Positions 53,192-62,419 of a stretch of DNA of 64,000 nucleotides are shown here, in pieces. Within the stretch, counting starts at the first letter, position 1; each line of letters opens with the position of its first letter. The stretch covers positions 3,862,501-3,926,500 of the forward strand of contig NZ_CP048222.1 of the NCBI RefSeq assembly GCF_010119975.1. Direction: 5' to 3'. Under the pieces are notes generated by a model that saw nothing but the letters and a program-made list of their open reading frames with translations, was not told the DNA's origin and searched no databases. A program made the translations under genes and the position numbers. The DNA is from Rhodocytophaga rosea. GTDB lineage: Bacteria; Bacteroidota; Bacteroidia; Cytophagales; 172606-1.

Positions 53192-53989
53192 ATGCATAGA
53201 ACTAAGTCTGCCGGGTTTCTTATCAGCCAGTTTATAAAAAAAGGAGGTGTAGTTTTTTTTGGTATCGCCTGCTACCTGTTGGTAAATGGAGCAGTATTTT
53301 ACCTGATCGGATTTATCATCAATATTGGCGTACCCAAATCCATAGACGGTCCTGCTACAAAACCAATCATCGAATCTTTGTTGATTAATGTAGGCTTACT
53401 ATTGCTTTTCGGGCTGCAGCACAGCATAATGGCCAGAAAAAGTTGGAAGGAGAAATATATGGCCTGGATTCCTACACCCCTACAACGGAGTGTATATGGC
53501 CTGGTTAGTGTAGCCATACTTGCATTGTTAATGTGGCAATGGTGCCCCCTGCCCACTGTTATATGGACCATCCACCATCCGGCGCTAAGAACGATAGTAT
53601 ATGGACTTTTTGTACTGGGCCTGAGTATTATGCTGTTGTCTACCTATCTGATTGATCATTATGAGCTGTTTGGTATCCGGCAGGTGTTGTTTTATGCCCA
53701 GGACAAAGATATGTTTCCCGAGCGGTTTAAAGCCCCCTGGCTGTATCAGTATGTGCGGCATCCCATGATGTTAGGATTTTTAATAGGCTTTTGGGCTACG
53801 CCTGAAATGACCGTGGGGCATCTGGTATTTGCGCTAGGAATGAGTGTATATATTCTGATAGGAATTTCTTATGAAGAAAAGGATCTGGTTCAGAAGTTTG
53901 GAAAACTATATATCCGCTACCGTTCCTTAGTGCCCAAAATCATTCCTGCTTTTTACGCTTACCGGAACAAACACAAAAACCTGCACTGA
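53192..53989 (+). CDS. MddA-like methanethiol S-methyltransferase (first copy)
   Basis: 265 aa from ATG 53192 (TTG at 53168 possible). Five or more membrane helices. LLLFGLQHSIMARKSWKEKY, TPLQRSVYGLVSVAIL, HYELFGIRQV and YQYVRHPMMLGFLIGFWATP are the MddA/ICMT-like family blocks. Family enzymes methylate methanethiol to dimethyl sulfide with SAM in the membrane. Substrate for this copy is inferred. A second copy lies at 58574-59335. Confidence 0.83.
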   Translation: MHRTKSAGFLISQFIKKGGVVFFGIACYLLVNGAVFYLIGFIINIGVPKSIDGPATKPIIESLLINVGLLLLFGLQHSIMARKSWKEKYMAWIPTPLQRSVYGLVSVAILALLMWQWCPLPTVIWTIHHPALRTIVYGLFVLGLSIMLLSTYLIDHYELFGIRQVLFYAQDKDMFPERFKAPWLYQYVRHPMMLGFLIGFWATPEMTVGHLVFALGMSVYILIGISYEEKDLVQKFGKLYIRYRSLVPKIIPAFYAYRNKHKNLH

Positions 53990-54283
53990 TTTAAATAACC
54001 TGCATTCCTTCTCTCCCATATTCTCCATGAGAGTACAGCCTTTCATTAAAAGTACGCATAAGCCCAGTAGTATAGCCATAAGCGCTATGCTGATATAGGG
54101 AATGCATGCTTGTACAGAAAACGTTAATTCCAATACTTGTTTGAGCGATTGAAACACATTGCCGGCAGATGTAGAAGTCGATTGCAACGTTGCCTCTGCC
54201 TGAGGTTGCGTCTGCTGTATCGCTTCGGCCTGGCACTTCACATATTGCGGTTCCCAGTATGGAACCAGTTCATAAATACCCAT
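53927..54283 (-). CDS. Possible small membrane protein, hypothetical
   Basis: 118 codons overlapping the 3' end of the mddA-like gene by 63 bp. The N-terminal half is Gln/Thr-rich, then a membrane segment (ISIALMAILLGLCVLLMKG). An alternative start is possible. No family; overlap on the opposite strand and Arg/Phe-rich C-terminus argue that part of it is spurious. Confidence 0.25.
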   Translation of the reverse strand: MGIYELVPYWEPQYVKCQAEAIQQTQPQAEATLQSTSTSAGNVFQSLKQVLELTFSVQACIPYISIALMAILLGLCVLLMKGCTLMENMGEKECRLFKSVQVFVFVPVSVKSRNDFGH

Positions 54284-54887
54284 TTGGATACGCTTTTAAT
54301 TTGCACAATTTGATATTGCAAAGAAAAGGTATCCTTATGATTCAGGTTTTACATCTGGTAGCATCTTCTTTCATATTGGTGTCATGCAAATCCTTGCTGA
54401 AGCCAGCTTAAGATAAAAGTTTATCTCTGGCTGAAAACTTATGCAACCTATAAAATCAATTATTGCACACTATAGTGGGGCTTTTTTCAAGAGTATCGCT
54501 CTTTTTCTTTTATACACTTACCCATCCGTCGCAACAGGTTTGCGACCAGAATGCAAGCATTTGCTACTTCCTGTCAAATTAAAATGGGAAGGATACCAGC
54601 CAACCCTACGTGCTGCAACTATTCTACAACTCATTGACACAGCTATGAAAATAATTTTTTAGCAATAGCTGCACCTTTGTTCCGGTTGCTCACGGGCAAA
54701 ATAACCGTGTCAGCCAAAGCCATTTTGCGAGTACTCCTTATTTCAATAATCAAAGTCCCGGAATGTTATGAAAATGACTCAGGTAATAATAATTCTATTG
54801 CTGCTTCAATATCCTGTTGTTTTCTCCAAAACATTCGCTAGCCTTCCTTTTCATTCAAACCTGTTTAAACTATATAATTCCTCTCCT
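54284..54887. other. Gene-poor region
   Basis: About 600 bp. A 73-codon plus-strand frame (54441-54662, MQPIKSIIAHYSGAFFKSIA) exists but has no other support. A hydrophobic stretch encoded upstream of the acetyltransferase (54768-54887) is in frame with it but looks non-native. Confidence 0.4.
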
Positions 54888-55466
54888 ATGCAAAACTCTA
54901 TTCTCACTGACTGTTCTTATACTTTTAAGCCGGTACAAACGGCAACTGAATTATTACACATAGCGGCCTTGCAACACGAGAATCAACGGCGTAATCTGAG
55001 CCAGTCCGAACGCCAGCAGTATGGATTTATTAGTGCCGACTACAATTTTGATGTATTGATTCAAATGCATATGGCCGAACCTTCGCTGATCAGCAAATCA
55101 AACGACCAGCTTATCGCCTATTGTCTGGCTTTCCCTCCTCATTTATTGAAGAAAATTCCTGCGTTGCAGTATATGAGCCGTATATTAAATCAGGTGGATT
55201 ACCAGGGCATGCCTCTTTCTATGTTTCATTATTTATTTGTAGGCCAGGTATGTATTGCCAAAGAATTCCGGGGACAAGGCATTTTCGACGATTTATACAG
55301 CATCTACAAAACTGCATACTCTTCCAGGTACGATATGGCCGTTACTGCCATTCCGAAAGAAAATCTGCGTTCTATGCGGGCACACCAGCGGGTAGGATTT
55401 CAGGAAATATGCACATTCGATCATTCATTCGATCCCTGGAGCCTGGTACTCTGCGACTGGAGGTGA
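54888..55466 (+). CDS. GNAT family N-acetyltransferase
   Basis: 192 aa from ATG 54888; 40 additional codons upstream to 54768 look like a chance extension. VGQVCIAKEFRGQGIFDDLY holds the Q/R-x-x-G-x-G/A acetyl-CoA loop, AIPKENLRSMRAHQRVGFQE the C-terminal family block. Substrate unknown. No neighbour relation evident. Confidence 0.83.
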   Translation: MQNSILTDCSYTFKPVQTATELLHIAALQHENQRRNLSQSERQQYGFISADYNFDVLIQMHMAEPSLISKSNDQLIAYCLAFPPHLLKKIPALQYMSRILNQVDYQGMPLSMFHYLFVGQVCIAKEFRGQGIFDDLYSIYKTAYSSRYDMAVTAIPKENLRSMRAHQRVGFQEICTFDHSFDPWSLVLCDWR

Positions 55467-55708
55467 TCAGCTATAATAAGTTTATCTTCCAGTTATGTTT
55501 TATTAGTAATCTCTCCTTACTAATTTTAAGCTTTTAACTGCATGCTTCTTTTCCGGCAAAAAATTATCTGGTGTTCATTTTAGGTATCCGAAAGTATAGT
55601 TTATTTTGATGATGTAAATAGCAAGGGTTGCCAGCAAACTAATTTCTGCACCAATAGCTTACAGCAGGCTGGCCGGATCAGCAATATACTTTCATCATAT
55701 ACTAATTT

Positions 55709-56248
55709 ATGGGAAAACAATTTGTCTCTATAGATTCTGCCACCCAGGTATTTATAGAAAACCAGAAACTATTCTTTGTAGCTACTGCCGGTTCAGGCAA
55801 AGTAAACCTTTCACCCAAAGGCATGGATACGCTCCGCATTCTGGATAGCAACCGGGTTGTGTGGCTAAATCTTACCGGAAGTGGAAACGAAACAGCTGCC
55901 CATTTGCTGGAATACAACCGCATTACCCTCATGTTCTGTGCCTTTGAGGGAAAACCTAATATTATCAGGCTGTATGGAAAAGCAAATGTATACCACCATA
56001 ACGATCCACAATGGAATGAACTGATTCATTTGTTTCCTAAATTACCAGGTTCCAGGCAGATTATTGATGTACAGGTCGAATTGGTTCAATCTTCATGCGG
56101 TATGTCAGTTCCTTTTATGGCATACCAGGCCGAACGAGAAGATCTCAAACACTGGACAGAGAAACAGGGCGAAGACAGAATTAGAGAATACTGGGAACGC
56201 AAAAACGCAGTAAGCCTGGATGGCAAACCCAGCGGAATATCGTTGTAG
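55709..56248 (+). CDS. Pyridoxamine 5'-phosphate oxidase-like flavin-binding protein
   Basis: 179 aa. KLFFVATAGSGKVNLSPKGM, RVVWLNLTGSGNETAAHLLE, NRITLMFCAFEGKPNIIRLYG are the PNPOx split-barrel blocks. Such proteins bind FMN or F420/heme; true PdxH identity is not supported (shorter, different C-terminus). Ends 33 bp before a strong terminator. Confidence 0.88.
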   Translation: MGKQFVSIDSATQVFIENQKLFFVATAGSGKVNLSPKGMDTLRILDSNRVVWLNLTGSGNETAAHLLEYNRITLMFCAFEGKPNIIRLYGKANVYHHNDPQWNELIHLFPKLPGSRQIIDVQVELVQSSCGMSVPFMAYQAEREDLKHWTEKQGEDRIREYWERKNAVSLDGKPSGISL

Positions 56249-56280
56249 GAATAATAGGAATCAGGGTATAATCGTATTTG

Positions 56281-56335
56281 ATATAAACGACAAATCCGCA
56301 AGGTATTCAATACCTTGCGGATTTGTCGTTTATAT
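56281..56335. terminator. Long bidirectional hairpin terminator
   Basis: Perfect 27-bp arms (56281-56307 and 56309-56335; begins atataaacgacaaatc) with a 1-nt centre, in practice a 5-nt loop. It separates two convergent genes and its A/T-rich ends give U-runs both ways. Confidence 0.92.
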
Positions 56336-56352
56336 TTAATTCCAATCAATAC

Positions 56353-56805
56353 TTAGGAAGCTACATGCTTAAAAGTTTTGATTTTGTTATAGGCTTCTGC
56401 CACATCTGTGTATTGCCTTCTGACCAGAGACTCAATATTTGCAGGCAGATTACTGGTTTGCAATGCTTTTTCGTAGGCTTCTACAGCAGCTTTATCACCG
56501 GTCTGGCATTCAGCAAGTATCGCTTCGCTATCGCCGCCAGCTACAGCAGACTTAATATTGATCCAGCCTCTGTGCAGGGCACCGAGTACACTTTCACCGG
56601 CTTCTGGGTCACGGCCCAACAGATTGGCTTCTCTTTCAAGTTCAGCCGAAAACTGTGCTCTTTGCTGGGCATAGGCATGAAATAAAGTTTTGTATTCAGG
56701 ATTTTCAATTTTGTCGGCAGCCAAACGGTAGCCATGGTTTCCGTCGTTATTGATCTCAATCAGGTTCTCAATTACAGACAGTGTATGTTTTCTGATATCT
56801 TCCAT
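56353..56805 (-). CDS. DUF2383 / PA2169-family four-helix-bundle protein
   Basis: 150 aa. NLIEINNDGNHGYRLAADKI, RAQFSAELEREANLLG, SVLGALHRGWINIKSAVAGG and AVEAYEKALQTSNLP match the PA2169/ferritin-like DUF2383 family, stress-associated proteins of unknown activity. Usual ferritin metal ligands are not assigned. Single gene. Confidence 0.9.
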   Translation of the reverse strand: MEDIRKHTLSVIENLIEINNDGNHGYRLAADKIENPEYKTLFHAYAQQRAQFSAELEREANLLGRDPEAGESVLGALHRGWINIKSAVAGGDSEAILAECQTGDKAAVEAYEKALQTSNLPANIESLVRRQYTDVAEAYNKIKTFKHVAS

Positions 56806-56931
56806 TTTCTTAAATTATTAGGTTGGTTTCCTTTCCTATACGCAATCTTTGAAAACAAGTTTTCCTCAATACACACTACCTTAGGCTGTAAGACAATTTT
56901 AACAGCCTGCCTGATAACGGGTTAATTATCC

Positions 56932-58269
56932 CTAGTTATTTTTACAGAACTGCAACTGGCTAGTCAGATTCTGGGCTGATTTCTTTCCCAGTGTAAGTCC
57001 GGCATCTACAGAAAATTTATAGTGAATACCTCCATACAAACGGGATATGCCTGCTTCTTTTGCTGCTTCTTCGAAGTTATTATAATGCCTTGGCGAAAAG
57101 CCTACATCACTATAGGTTTGGTCATCGAAGGAAATATTACTGCCCAGCGCTTCACTTAAAGCGGAAGCTGCGGCCATACACAGTGAAGAATGGCCAGATG
57201 GATATTCCGGATGATTAGGGTTCACAATGGCAGATGACCAGGCAGGCTGATTCATATATTTGCGGATATAGGTAACAGGCCGGATCAGGTTATAATTGTA
57301 TTTTACCTGAAAACAATAAATAATGGCCTCATTTACCGCCATACACATTTTAGCATAGGCAACAGAACTTTCCAGTAAAGAGAGTTTTTTGTCAATAATG
57401 AGCTGTCTTAAAATAGCTGCAAAATGACCTGAGGCAGTATAATATTTTCCGTTAGGCAGATCTTCCCAGAAAGCAGCCGTAGTTTTTTGTGCTTCAGTCA
57501 GGTTTGCCACTACATCAGATACTTCTTTCACCGATGCATAAAAAGGAGATGAAGGATCTGAGGAAAAAGTAACAGGCGGTGTGGGAAGAATAGTAGTAAT
57601 ACTGCCTGGTACAAAGGTACGGTTGGTACCCAGGTATGGAACGGCAGCTGCTGCAAAGGCTGGAGGTGTTGGTTCCCATAAACCATCTCCTACGGGAAGC
57701 ACATAGGGAGGGTGAACAGTAGTAAAACCATCTGTTTTTGCATAGTCTACAATGGCCTGCGCTATCTCTTTTCCGAAATTCGCACCGGCTGTAATTCCAG
57801 TTTGTGTATAGCCTTCAGTGGCAAAGTTTTGTACATATACATTTTCCAGAGAATCAATTCTCGCAATTCCTCCTGGTGTGTTGGCATAGAAAGTACGGAG
57901 TATACTGGCTAAAGCGGCATTGGCACTGGCAGACCAGCATACATCTTTGCCCTCCGGAGAAGCCAGTAATGAAGTAAGTCCTTGCAACTGACCGCTTAAC
58001 GAACGGTAATGCTTATCACTGGGTACAATAGATTCATATAGGGCAAGACTGGTATAGGCAAACTGTCTGGTAACTCCAGGGGTGCCCAGGCCATTGGTGC
58101 TTCGGATCAGTTTGAGATGCAGGCTAATCCAGTCGGCTAACAAAGCTCCTTTTAAAGGCTTGCTTGTTGGTTTCCTTTCCTCGTCTTGCTTGTCGAAAAG
58201 TTCGCAACTGGTTAAAGTAAATGTCATAATAAAAATGAAGGCGATAGAGAAAATTCGGATTTTATTCAT
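56932..58269 (-). CDS. Vanadium-dependent haloperoxidase-like PAP2 lipoprotein
   Basis: 445 aa. Lipobox LTSCE (lipidated Cys about 23). Vanadate/phosphate-binding motifs typical of the superfamily: KYNYNLIRPVTYI (Lys/Arg), PEYPSGHSSLC (Ser-Gly-His), SRLYGGIHYKFSVDAGL (Arg and His). The family includes haloperoxidases and acid phosphatases; which activity applies cannot be told from sequence. Surface or periplasmic location predicted. Confidence 0.88.
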   Translation of the reverse strand: MNKIRIFSIAFIFIMTFTLTSCELFDKQDEERKPTSKPLKGALLADWISLHLKLIRSTNGLGTPGVTRQFAYTSLALYESIVPSDKHYRSLSGQLQGLTSLLASPEGKDVCWSASANAALASILRTFYANTPGGIARIDSLENVYVQNFATEGYTQTGITAGANFGKEIAQAIVDYAKTDGFTTVHPPYVLPVGDGLWEPTPPAFAAAAVPYLGTNRTFVPGSITTILPTPPVTFSSDPSSPFYASVKEVSDVVANLTEAQKTTAAFWEDLPNGKYYTASGHFAAILRQLIIDKKLSLLESSVAYAKMCMAVNEAIIYCFQVKYNYNLIRPVTYIRKYMNQPAWSSAIVNPNHPEYPSGHSSLCMAAASALSEALGSNISFDDQTYSDVGFSPRHYNNFEEAAKEAGISRLYGGIHYKFSVDAGLTLGKKSAQNLTSQLQFCKNN

Positions 58270-58573
58270 ACTGATAAGTATAGAAATTAAGTGCGTTGAT
58301 AAGTAATTTTAATTTTAAGGGTAGTATAAATTGTTATTGCCTCTTTCATTAAAAAGCAGGATTGGCTTACGTTTAAATTTGTTTTATTGGGTATAAGGGC
58401 ATACTAATGCTTTCTACAACTATGGATGGCATCTTCCAACAGATGTAGGAAAGCGTTTATATAATCTGGATGATAAGATTTTAGTCAGGCAAAACGTGCT
58501 TAAGCTTACTTATATAGCATTGAGCATCTCACCTATTAAAATTCTCAGGCGTATACAGATTAGCTGCTAAGAA
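58270..58573. other. Intergenic spacer
   Basis: 304 bp without a credible gene; AT-rich, presumably holding the promoter of the haloperoxidase-like gene. No strong hairpin noticed. Confidence 0.45.
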
Positions 58574-59335
58574 TTACCTGCTAGCGACTGGTTGTTTTTT
58601 ACGCTTTGGAAATTTTGTAAAAGGAATCAGCATCGGTGCAGACCGCTTATAATCTTTATATTTGATGCCAAAATGTTTGATCAGGTCATTTTCCTCAAAT
58701 TGAATGGCAGTGAGCATATAGCCGGTTGTCATTAAGGCAAAAAACAAATGAGCTGCAGTCATGGTGGGAGTTGCCCAGAAAGCAATCATAAAGCCAAAAT
58801 ACAATGGGTGACGCACATATTTATAGAAAAGCGGTGTCCGGAAAGGAAGTGGCTTGTATTTTTCTCCCATGAAGTATAACCATACCTGCCGCAAGCCAAA
58901 CAGATCAAAGTGATTGATCAGGAATGTGCTGACTAATACAATTCCGAAGCCTGACAGACATAAGAGCTTGAGCAGAAGTTGAACGCCATCGGCTTCTACC
59001 TGCCATATAATAATGCCCATAGGTTCCCATTTAGAAAAGAGCAGAATTAAACACAAACTGGCTAATAACACATAGGTACTCCGTTCAATAGGTTCAGGAA
59101 CAAATTGGGTCCACCACCGCTTAAAAGCCGGACGAGCCATAATGCTATGTTGCAAGGCAAATAATGAAAGTAAGCCAGTATTGATCAGTACCGCCATTCC
59201 CAAAGGAGATTGTGGCTCACTATCTATATGTTTAGGCACACCAATGGTGCTCACAAAACCAACGGCATAACAAAAAGTGCCGAAGAAAATTACATAGGCA
59301 ACAATGCCATAGAGCAAAAAGAGAGTCTTTTTCAT
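58574..59335 (-). CDS. mddA: MddA-like methanethiol S-methyltransferase (second copy)
   Basis: 253 aa, several membrane helices. INTGLLSLFALQHSIMARPA, VPEPIERSTYVLLASLCL, NHFDLFGLRQVWLYF and YKYVRHPLYFGFMIAFWATP are close to the MddA pattern; this copy looks more canonical than the one at 53192. Predicted SAM-dependent formation of dimethyl sulfide from methanethiol. No other sulfur-volatile gene is adjacent. Confidence 0.87.
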   Translation of the reverse strand: MKKTLFLLYGIVAYVIFFGTFCYAVGFVSTIGVPKHIDSEPQSPLGMAVLINTGLLSLFALQHSIMARPAFKRWWTQFVPEPIERSTYVLLASLCLILLFSKWEPMGIIIWQVEADGVQLLLKLLCLSGFGIVLVSTFLINHFDLFGLRQVWLYFMGEKYKPLPFRTPLFYKYVRHPLYFGFMIAFWATPTMTAAHLFFALMTTGYMLTAIQFEENDLIKHFGIKYKDYKRSAPMLIPFTKFPKRKKQPVASR

Positions 59336-59384
59336 AATGAATGCTGTGTAATAGGGTTAAAAATAGATAGATTCAGATGAGTGC

Positions 59385-59750
59385 TTATAGCAATGGGAAG
59401 AGTAGATAAACCCTATAAACTTCCAGCTCTGCTAAAGTCCCTGCTGATATAAATTTGCCGGCAAACTGTTTTTTCAGGTAGTTATTCAGTTTTTCAGCTG
59501 GTGAATATGTCTGTTGAGGAGTGAGGAAATTACTATCAGTCTGATTGAAAATTATTATAGCGATATTGTGCTGATCAGCCTGAAATATAGCCAGAGGATA
59601 GCTCAGGTAGGATAACAAAGGCTGTGTAACCCTGGTTTCTCCCTTTTGGATACTGAATAAAGGCTTACCAGGAGAAGTAATAGTAGTTTTACAATATGCC
59701 AAAGACAATATGAGCCCTATGCCCATACTTGCTAACAAGCGGCGTTTCAT
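59385..59750 (-). CDS. Hypothetical lipoprotein
   Basis: 121 aa from ATG 59750 (an upstream ATG at 59870 would precede a lipoprotein signal by 40 residues, so it is rejected). MKRRLLASMGIGLILSLAYC gives a lipobox LAYC. Rest is mixed, no family recognised. 49 bp downstream (in reading direction) lies the mddA-like gene, so they may be co-transcribed. Confidence 0.65.
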   Translation of the reverse strand: MKRRLLASMGIGLILSLAYCKTTITSPGKPLFSIQKGETRVTQPLLSYLSYPLAIFQADQHNIAIIIFNQTDSNFLTPQQTYSPAEKLNNYLKKQFAGKFISAGTLAELEVYRVYLLFPLL

Positions 59751-60006
59751 AAATGGAGTAAATAATTTACCTGGGGAGATTGCTGAGCGCAGGCTATTGC
59801 CCGGCAGGTGTATCAGAGGGACACAGTCCGGGTAGGAAGCCTGAACTGGTTCCCACCCATGATTGTGCATCTACACATAACAGAAATTTAAAAATTGCAG
59901 GCAGCCATGCACGGAGGATCGGGTGCTCAAAAGCTATACCTGTTTAGTAATTAGCCAGTTTATCAGATAATAACTTCGTATATAGGTTTTATTTGTACTT
60001 CCCTGC

Positions 60007-61137
60007 TTATTCCTGAGGATCAGCCGGAAATACGCCATTGCGAATCAAATTGCCTGTGAAGTAATGCTGGCTTTTCTCAGTGAGCGGGTGAAATTGTGCT
60101 CCCTGTACATCGCGGAATAATCGTTCGAGTTGCATATGACGGAAAAATCCCTGACCGCCTACAGTTTCCATGGCTTTATTTACGGTAGCAATACAGGCAT
60201 TGGCTACCAATGTTTTGCGGATCAGGATCTGGTTACCTTGGTCGTTTACCGGCTGAAAATCAAATTCATTCACCAGCCGGATCATGTCCTGCCAGAGCAC
60301 CTGAGCGGTCGTGAGTTGATTCTGCAATTCACCCAGCAAATATACGTTTGCAGCACTCTTTCTCGCTTTTTCGAAAGCAATCTGGGCAGCCCTTTCCGCA
60401 ATACCTACATAGGCCGACATAATTAGGGGCATGGCTACAGTAAGGACTACATTCCAGAAAGGATGAAATTCTCCTTGCGGACGGGTAAGCGCAATGGCTG
60501 CATCAGGTACAAACACTTTTTCTAATTCAATGGTATGTGAACCAGTACCCCTCATGCCCATGGTATCCCAGTCATTTTTGATGGTAAGCCCTTTTGCGGA
60601 GAAAGGAACCGGAAAATGAAGTACTTGCGGGCCTTTTTCAGGATCAAGGTAACGGGCACTGGTTACCAGAATATTTCCTACAGGTGCCTGGCTTGCAAAA
60701 TGCTTCCTGGCTGTAACCAAGTATCCGCCTTCCGTTTTTTCCATGATTCCTCTGGATGAAAGCCAGTCTCCGGCACCAGTACTTACCAGGATTAGTTGTT
60801 CACTTGCTACTTTTCGCAATAAAGCCTCCGCCGGCAATCCTTTTTTATATCTCCATATATTGGCAGCAATCAGGTGCTGGTGCATGGAGAAAGCAAGGGC
60901 CGTTGCTCCACAGGACTGAGCCATCTGACGGATGGCATTACACATCTCTGCATAAGAAGCGCCTCCACCTCCAAGCTCTTCAGGAATGGCCAGAGAGAAA
61001 AACTGATTTGATTTAAGCTGTTCATAGTTTTCAGACACAAACGTATTTGTCTGGTCGTACTGGCTGGCACGGTGGGCAAATTGTTCGCCGAGTTCTATAA
61101 GAGCATCCTGCCAGCGCACATTAGAAATTGTTTCCAT
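60007..61137 (-). CDS. Acyl-CoA dehydrogenase-like flavoprotein
   Basis: 376 aa. Three-domain ACAD fold signs: N-terminal helical AIPEELGGGGASYAEMCNAI, ALAFSMHQHLIA, middle beta domain TARKHFASQAPVGN…LVTSARY, NDWDTMGMRGTGSHTIEL, and C-terminal helix AMETVGGQGFFRHMQLERLFRDVQGAQFHPL. The last resembles the monooxygenase-like (DszC/HpaB-type) or acyl-CoA dehydrogenase branch; a catalytic Glu is not pinned. FAD-dependent oxidation is predicted; substrate unknown. Confidence 0.9.
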   Translation of the reverse strand: METISNVRWQDALIELGEQFAHRASQYDQTNTFVSENYEQLKSNQFFSLAIPEELGGGGASYAEMCNAIRQMAQSCGATALAFSMHQHLIAANIWRYKKGLPAEALLRKVASEQLILVSTGAGDWLSSRGIMEKTEGGYLVTARKHFASQAPVGNILVTSARYLDPEKGPQVLHFPVPFSAKGLTIKNDWDTMGMRGTGSHTIELEKVFVPDAAIALTRPQGEFHPFWNVVLTVAMPLIMSAYVGIAERAAQIAFEKARKSAANVYLLGELQNQLTTAQVLWQDMIRLVNEFDFQPVNDQGNQILIRKTLVANACIATVNKAMETVGGQGFFRHMQLERLFRDVQGAQFHPLTEKSQHYFTGNLIRNGVFPADPQE

Positions 61138-61447
61138 AAGTAGTGTTGTATTGGGGTTGTTTTGTATAGATTTTTGTAAGTATTTCGCCTTGTCATTTTC
61201 TCTGGGTAACGTATCTGATAAATTATATGCCTGTAGAAGAGTATATTACAATTCCAAAAAGGCGTTCAGATAGGATACATAATTGAATTATTCTTACAAT
61301 CAAATCTCAGGTGAAAGGGATATTAATTCTCAACTACTATTATTGGTATACCCTTTATAGTAAAGGTTAACAGCTATCTTCAACTTTTTTGAAAAAATTC
61401 CTATCCGCATCTGACCATTTCTATACTTTTGCCCAAATTCTATTGCT
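61138..61447. other. Intergenic region with Ppx promoter candidate
   Basis: 310 bp between divergent genes. TACTTTTG at 61424-61431 fits the TAnnTTTG box 16 bp before the Ppx start codon; no good TTTG partner at the right distance. Rest AT-rich without gene. Confidence 0.5.
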
Positions 61448-62392
61448 ATGGAACAAAACAGGTATGCGGTTATAGATTTAGGTACCAATACCTTTCATTT
61501 ACTCATTGCAGAAGTATCCCCTTCCAAAGAAGTCCGGTTTTTACACGAAGAGAAGTTTCCGGCCAGAATCGGAAAGGGAGGAATCAGTAAAGGATTTATT
61601 CAGGAAGAAGCCTGGGAACGGGCTTTGCAAGGGTTACATCACTTCCGCAATCAACTCGATCACTTTCAGGTGCCTGATACGCATGTAATCGCCATGGCAA
61701 CCAGTGCCATCCGCAATGCTTCTAATGGAGCAACTCTGGTACAAACTATTCAGGAGCAAACCAGGATTCGTGTACAGGTAATTTCGGGCGACAAAGAAGC
61801 AGAATATATTTACTATGGCGTACGGGAAGCCGTTCCGATGGATGAGCAAGTGAGTTTAATTATAGATATTGGCGGAGGAAGTGTGGAATGTATCATTTGT
61901 AATGGGCAGCAAATATTCTGGAAACAAAGCTTTGAAATAGGGGCCCAGCGATTGATGGACCGGTTTATGCCCAGCGATCCGATTCCTGCCTATGCCGTAC
62001 AAAAACTCAACGATTATCTGCTTTCAACACTGGTTCCACTCACCAATGCTGTACATCAATATGCACCCCGGCAAGTCATTGGTGCTTCCGGTTCATTCGA
62101 AACCTGGTGTGAAATACATTACAAGCGGATTCAGCCCAATTTTAATTTGCATGATCGCTCCTGGCATGAACTGCCTATAACGGCTTTTTATAACATGTAC
62201 CAGGAAATTTTACAGAAAAACCACTCTGAAAGGTCGCAGATACCTGGAATGGCAGAAATACGGGTGGATATGATTGTGATGGCTTCCTGCCTGGTTGCTT
62301 TTGTTCTGAAAAAATATGGAATTGAGCAAATCAAAGCCTCTACGTATGCTTTGAAAGAAGGCGTACTGTTTCATCAGATTCTTGGGAAATGA
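61448..62392 (+). CDS. ppx: Exopolyphosphatase / guanosine pentaphosphatase family (Ppx/GppA)
   Basis: 314 aa. ASKHA-fold motifs AVIDLGTNTFHLLIAE (phosphate 1), AMATSAIRNASNG, ISGDKEAEYIYYGVREA, LIIDIGGGSVECII (phosphate 2) and VIGASGSFETWCEI. Shorter than the E. coli two-domain Ppx, matching the single-module Bacteroidota form. Predicted cytoplasmic hydrolysis of polyphosphate or pppGpp. Confidence 0.92.
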   Translation: MEQNRYAVIDLGTNTFHLLIAEVSPSKEVRFLHEEKFPARIGKGGISKGFIQEEAWERALQGLHHFRNQLDHFQVPDTHVIAMATSAIRNASNGATLVQTIQEQTRIRVQVISGDKEAEYIYYGVREAVPMDEQVSLIIDIGGGSVECIICNGQQIFWKQSFEIGAQRLMDRFMPSDPIPAYAVQKLNDYLLSTLVPLTNAVHQYAPRQVIGASGSFETWCEIHYKRIQPNFNLHDRSWHELPITAFYNMYQEILQKNHSERSQIPGMAEIRVDMIVMASCLVAFVLKKYGIEQIKASTYALKEGVLFHQILGK

Positions 62393-62419
62393 AATCACTG
62401 CCAAAGGCAATAGTGGAAT

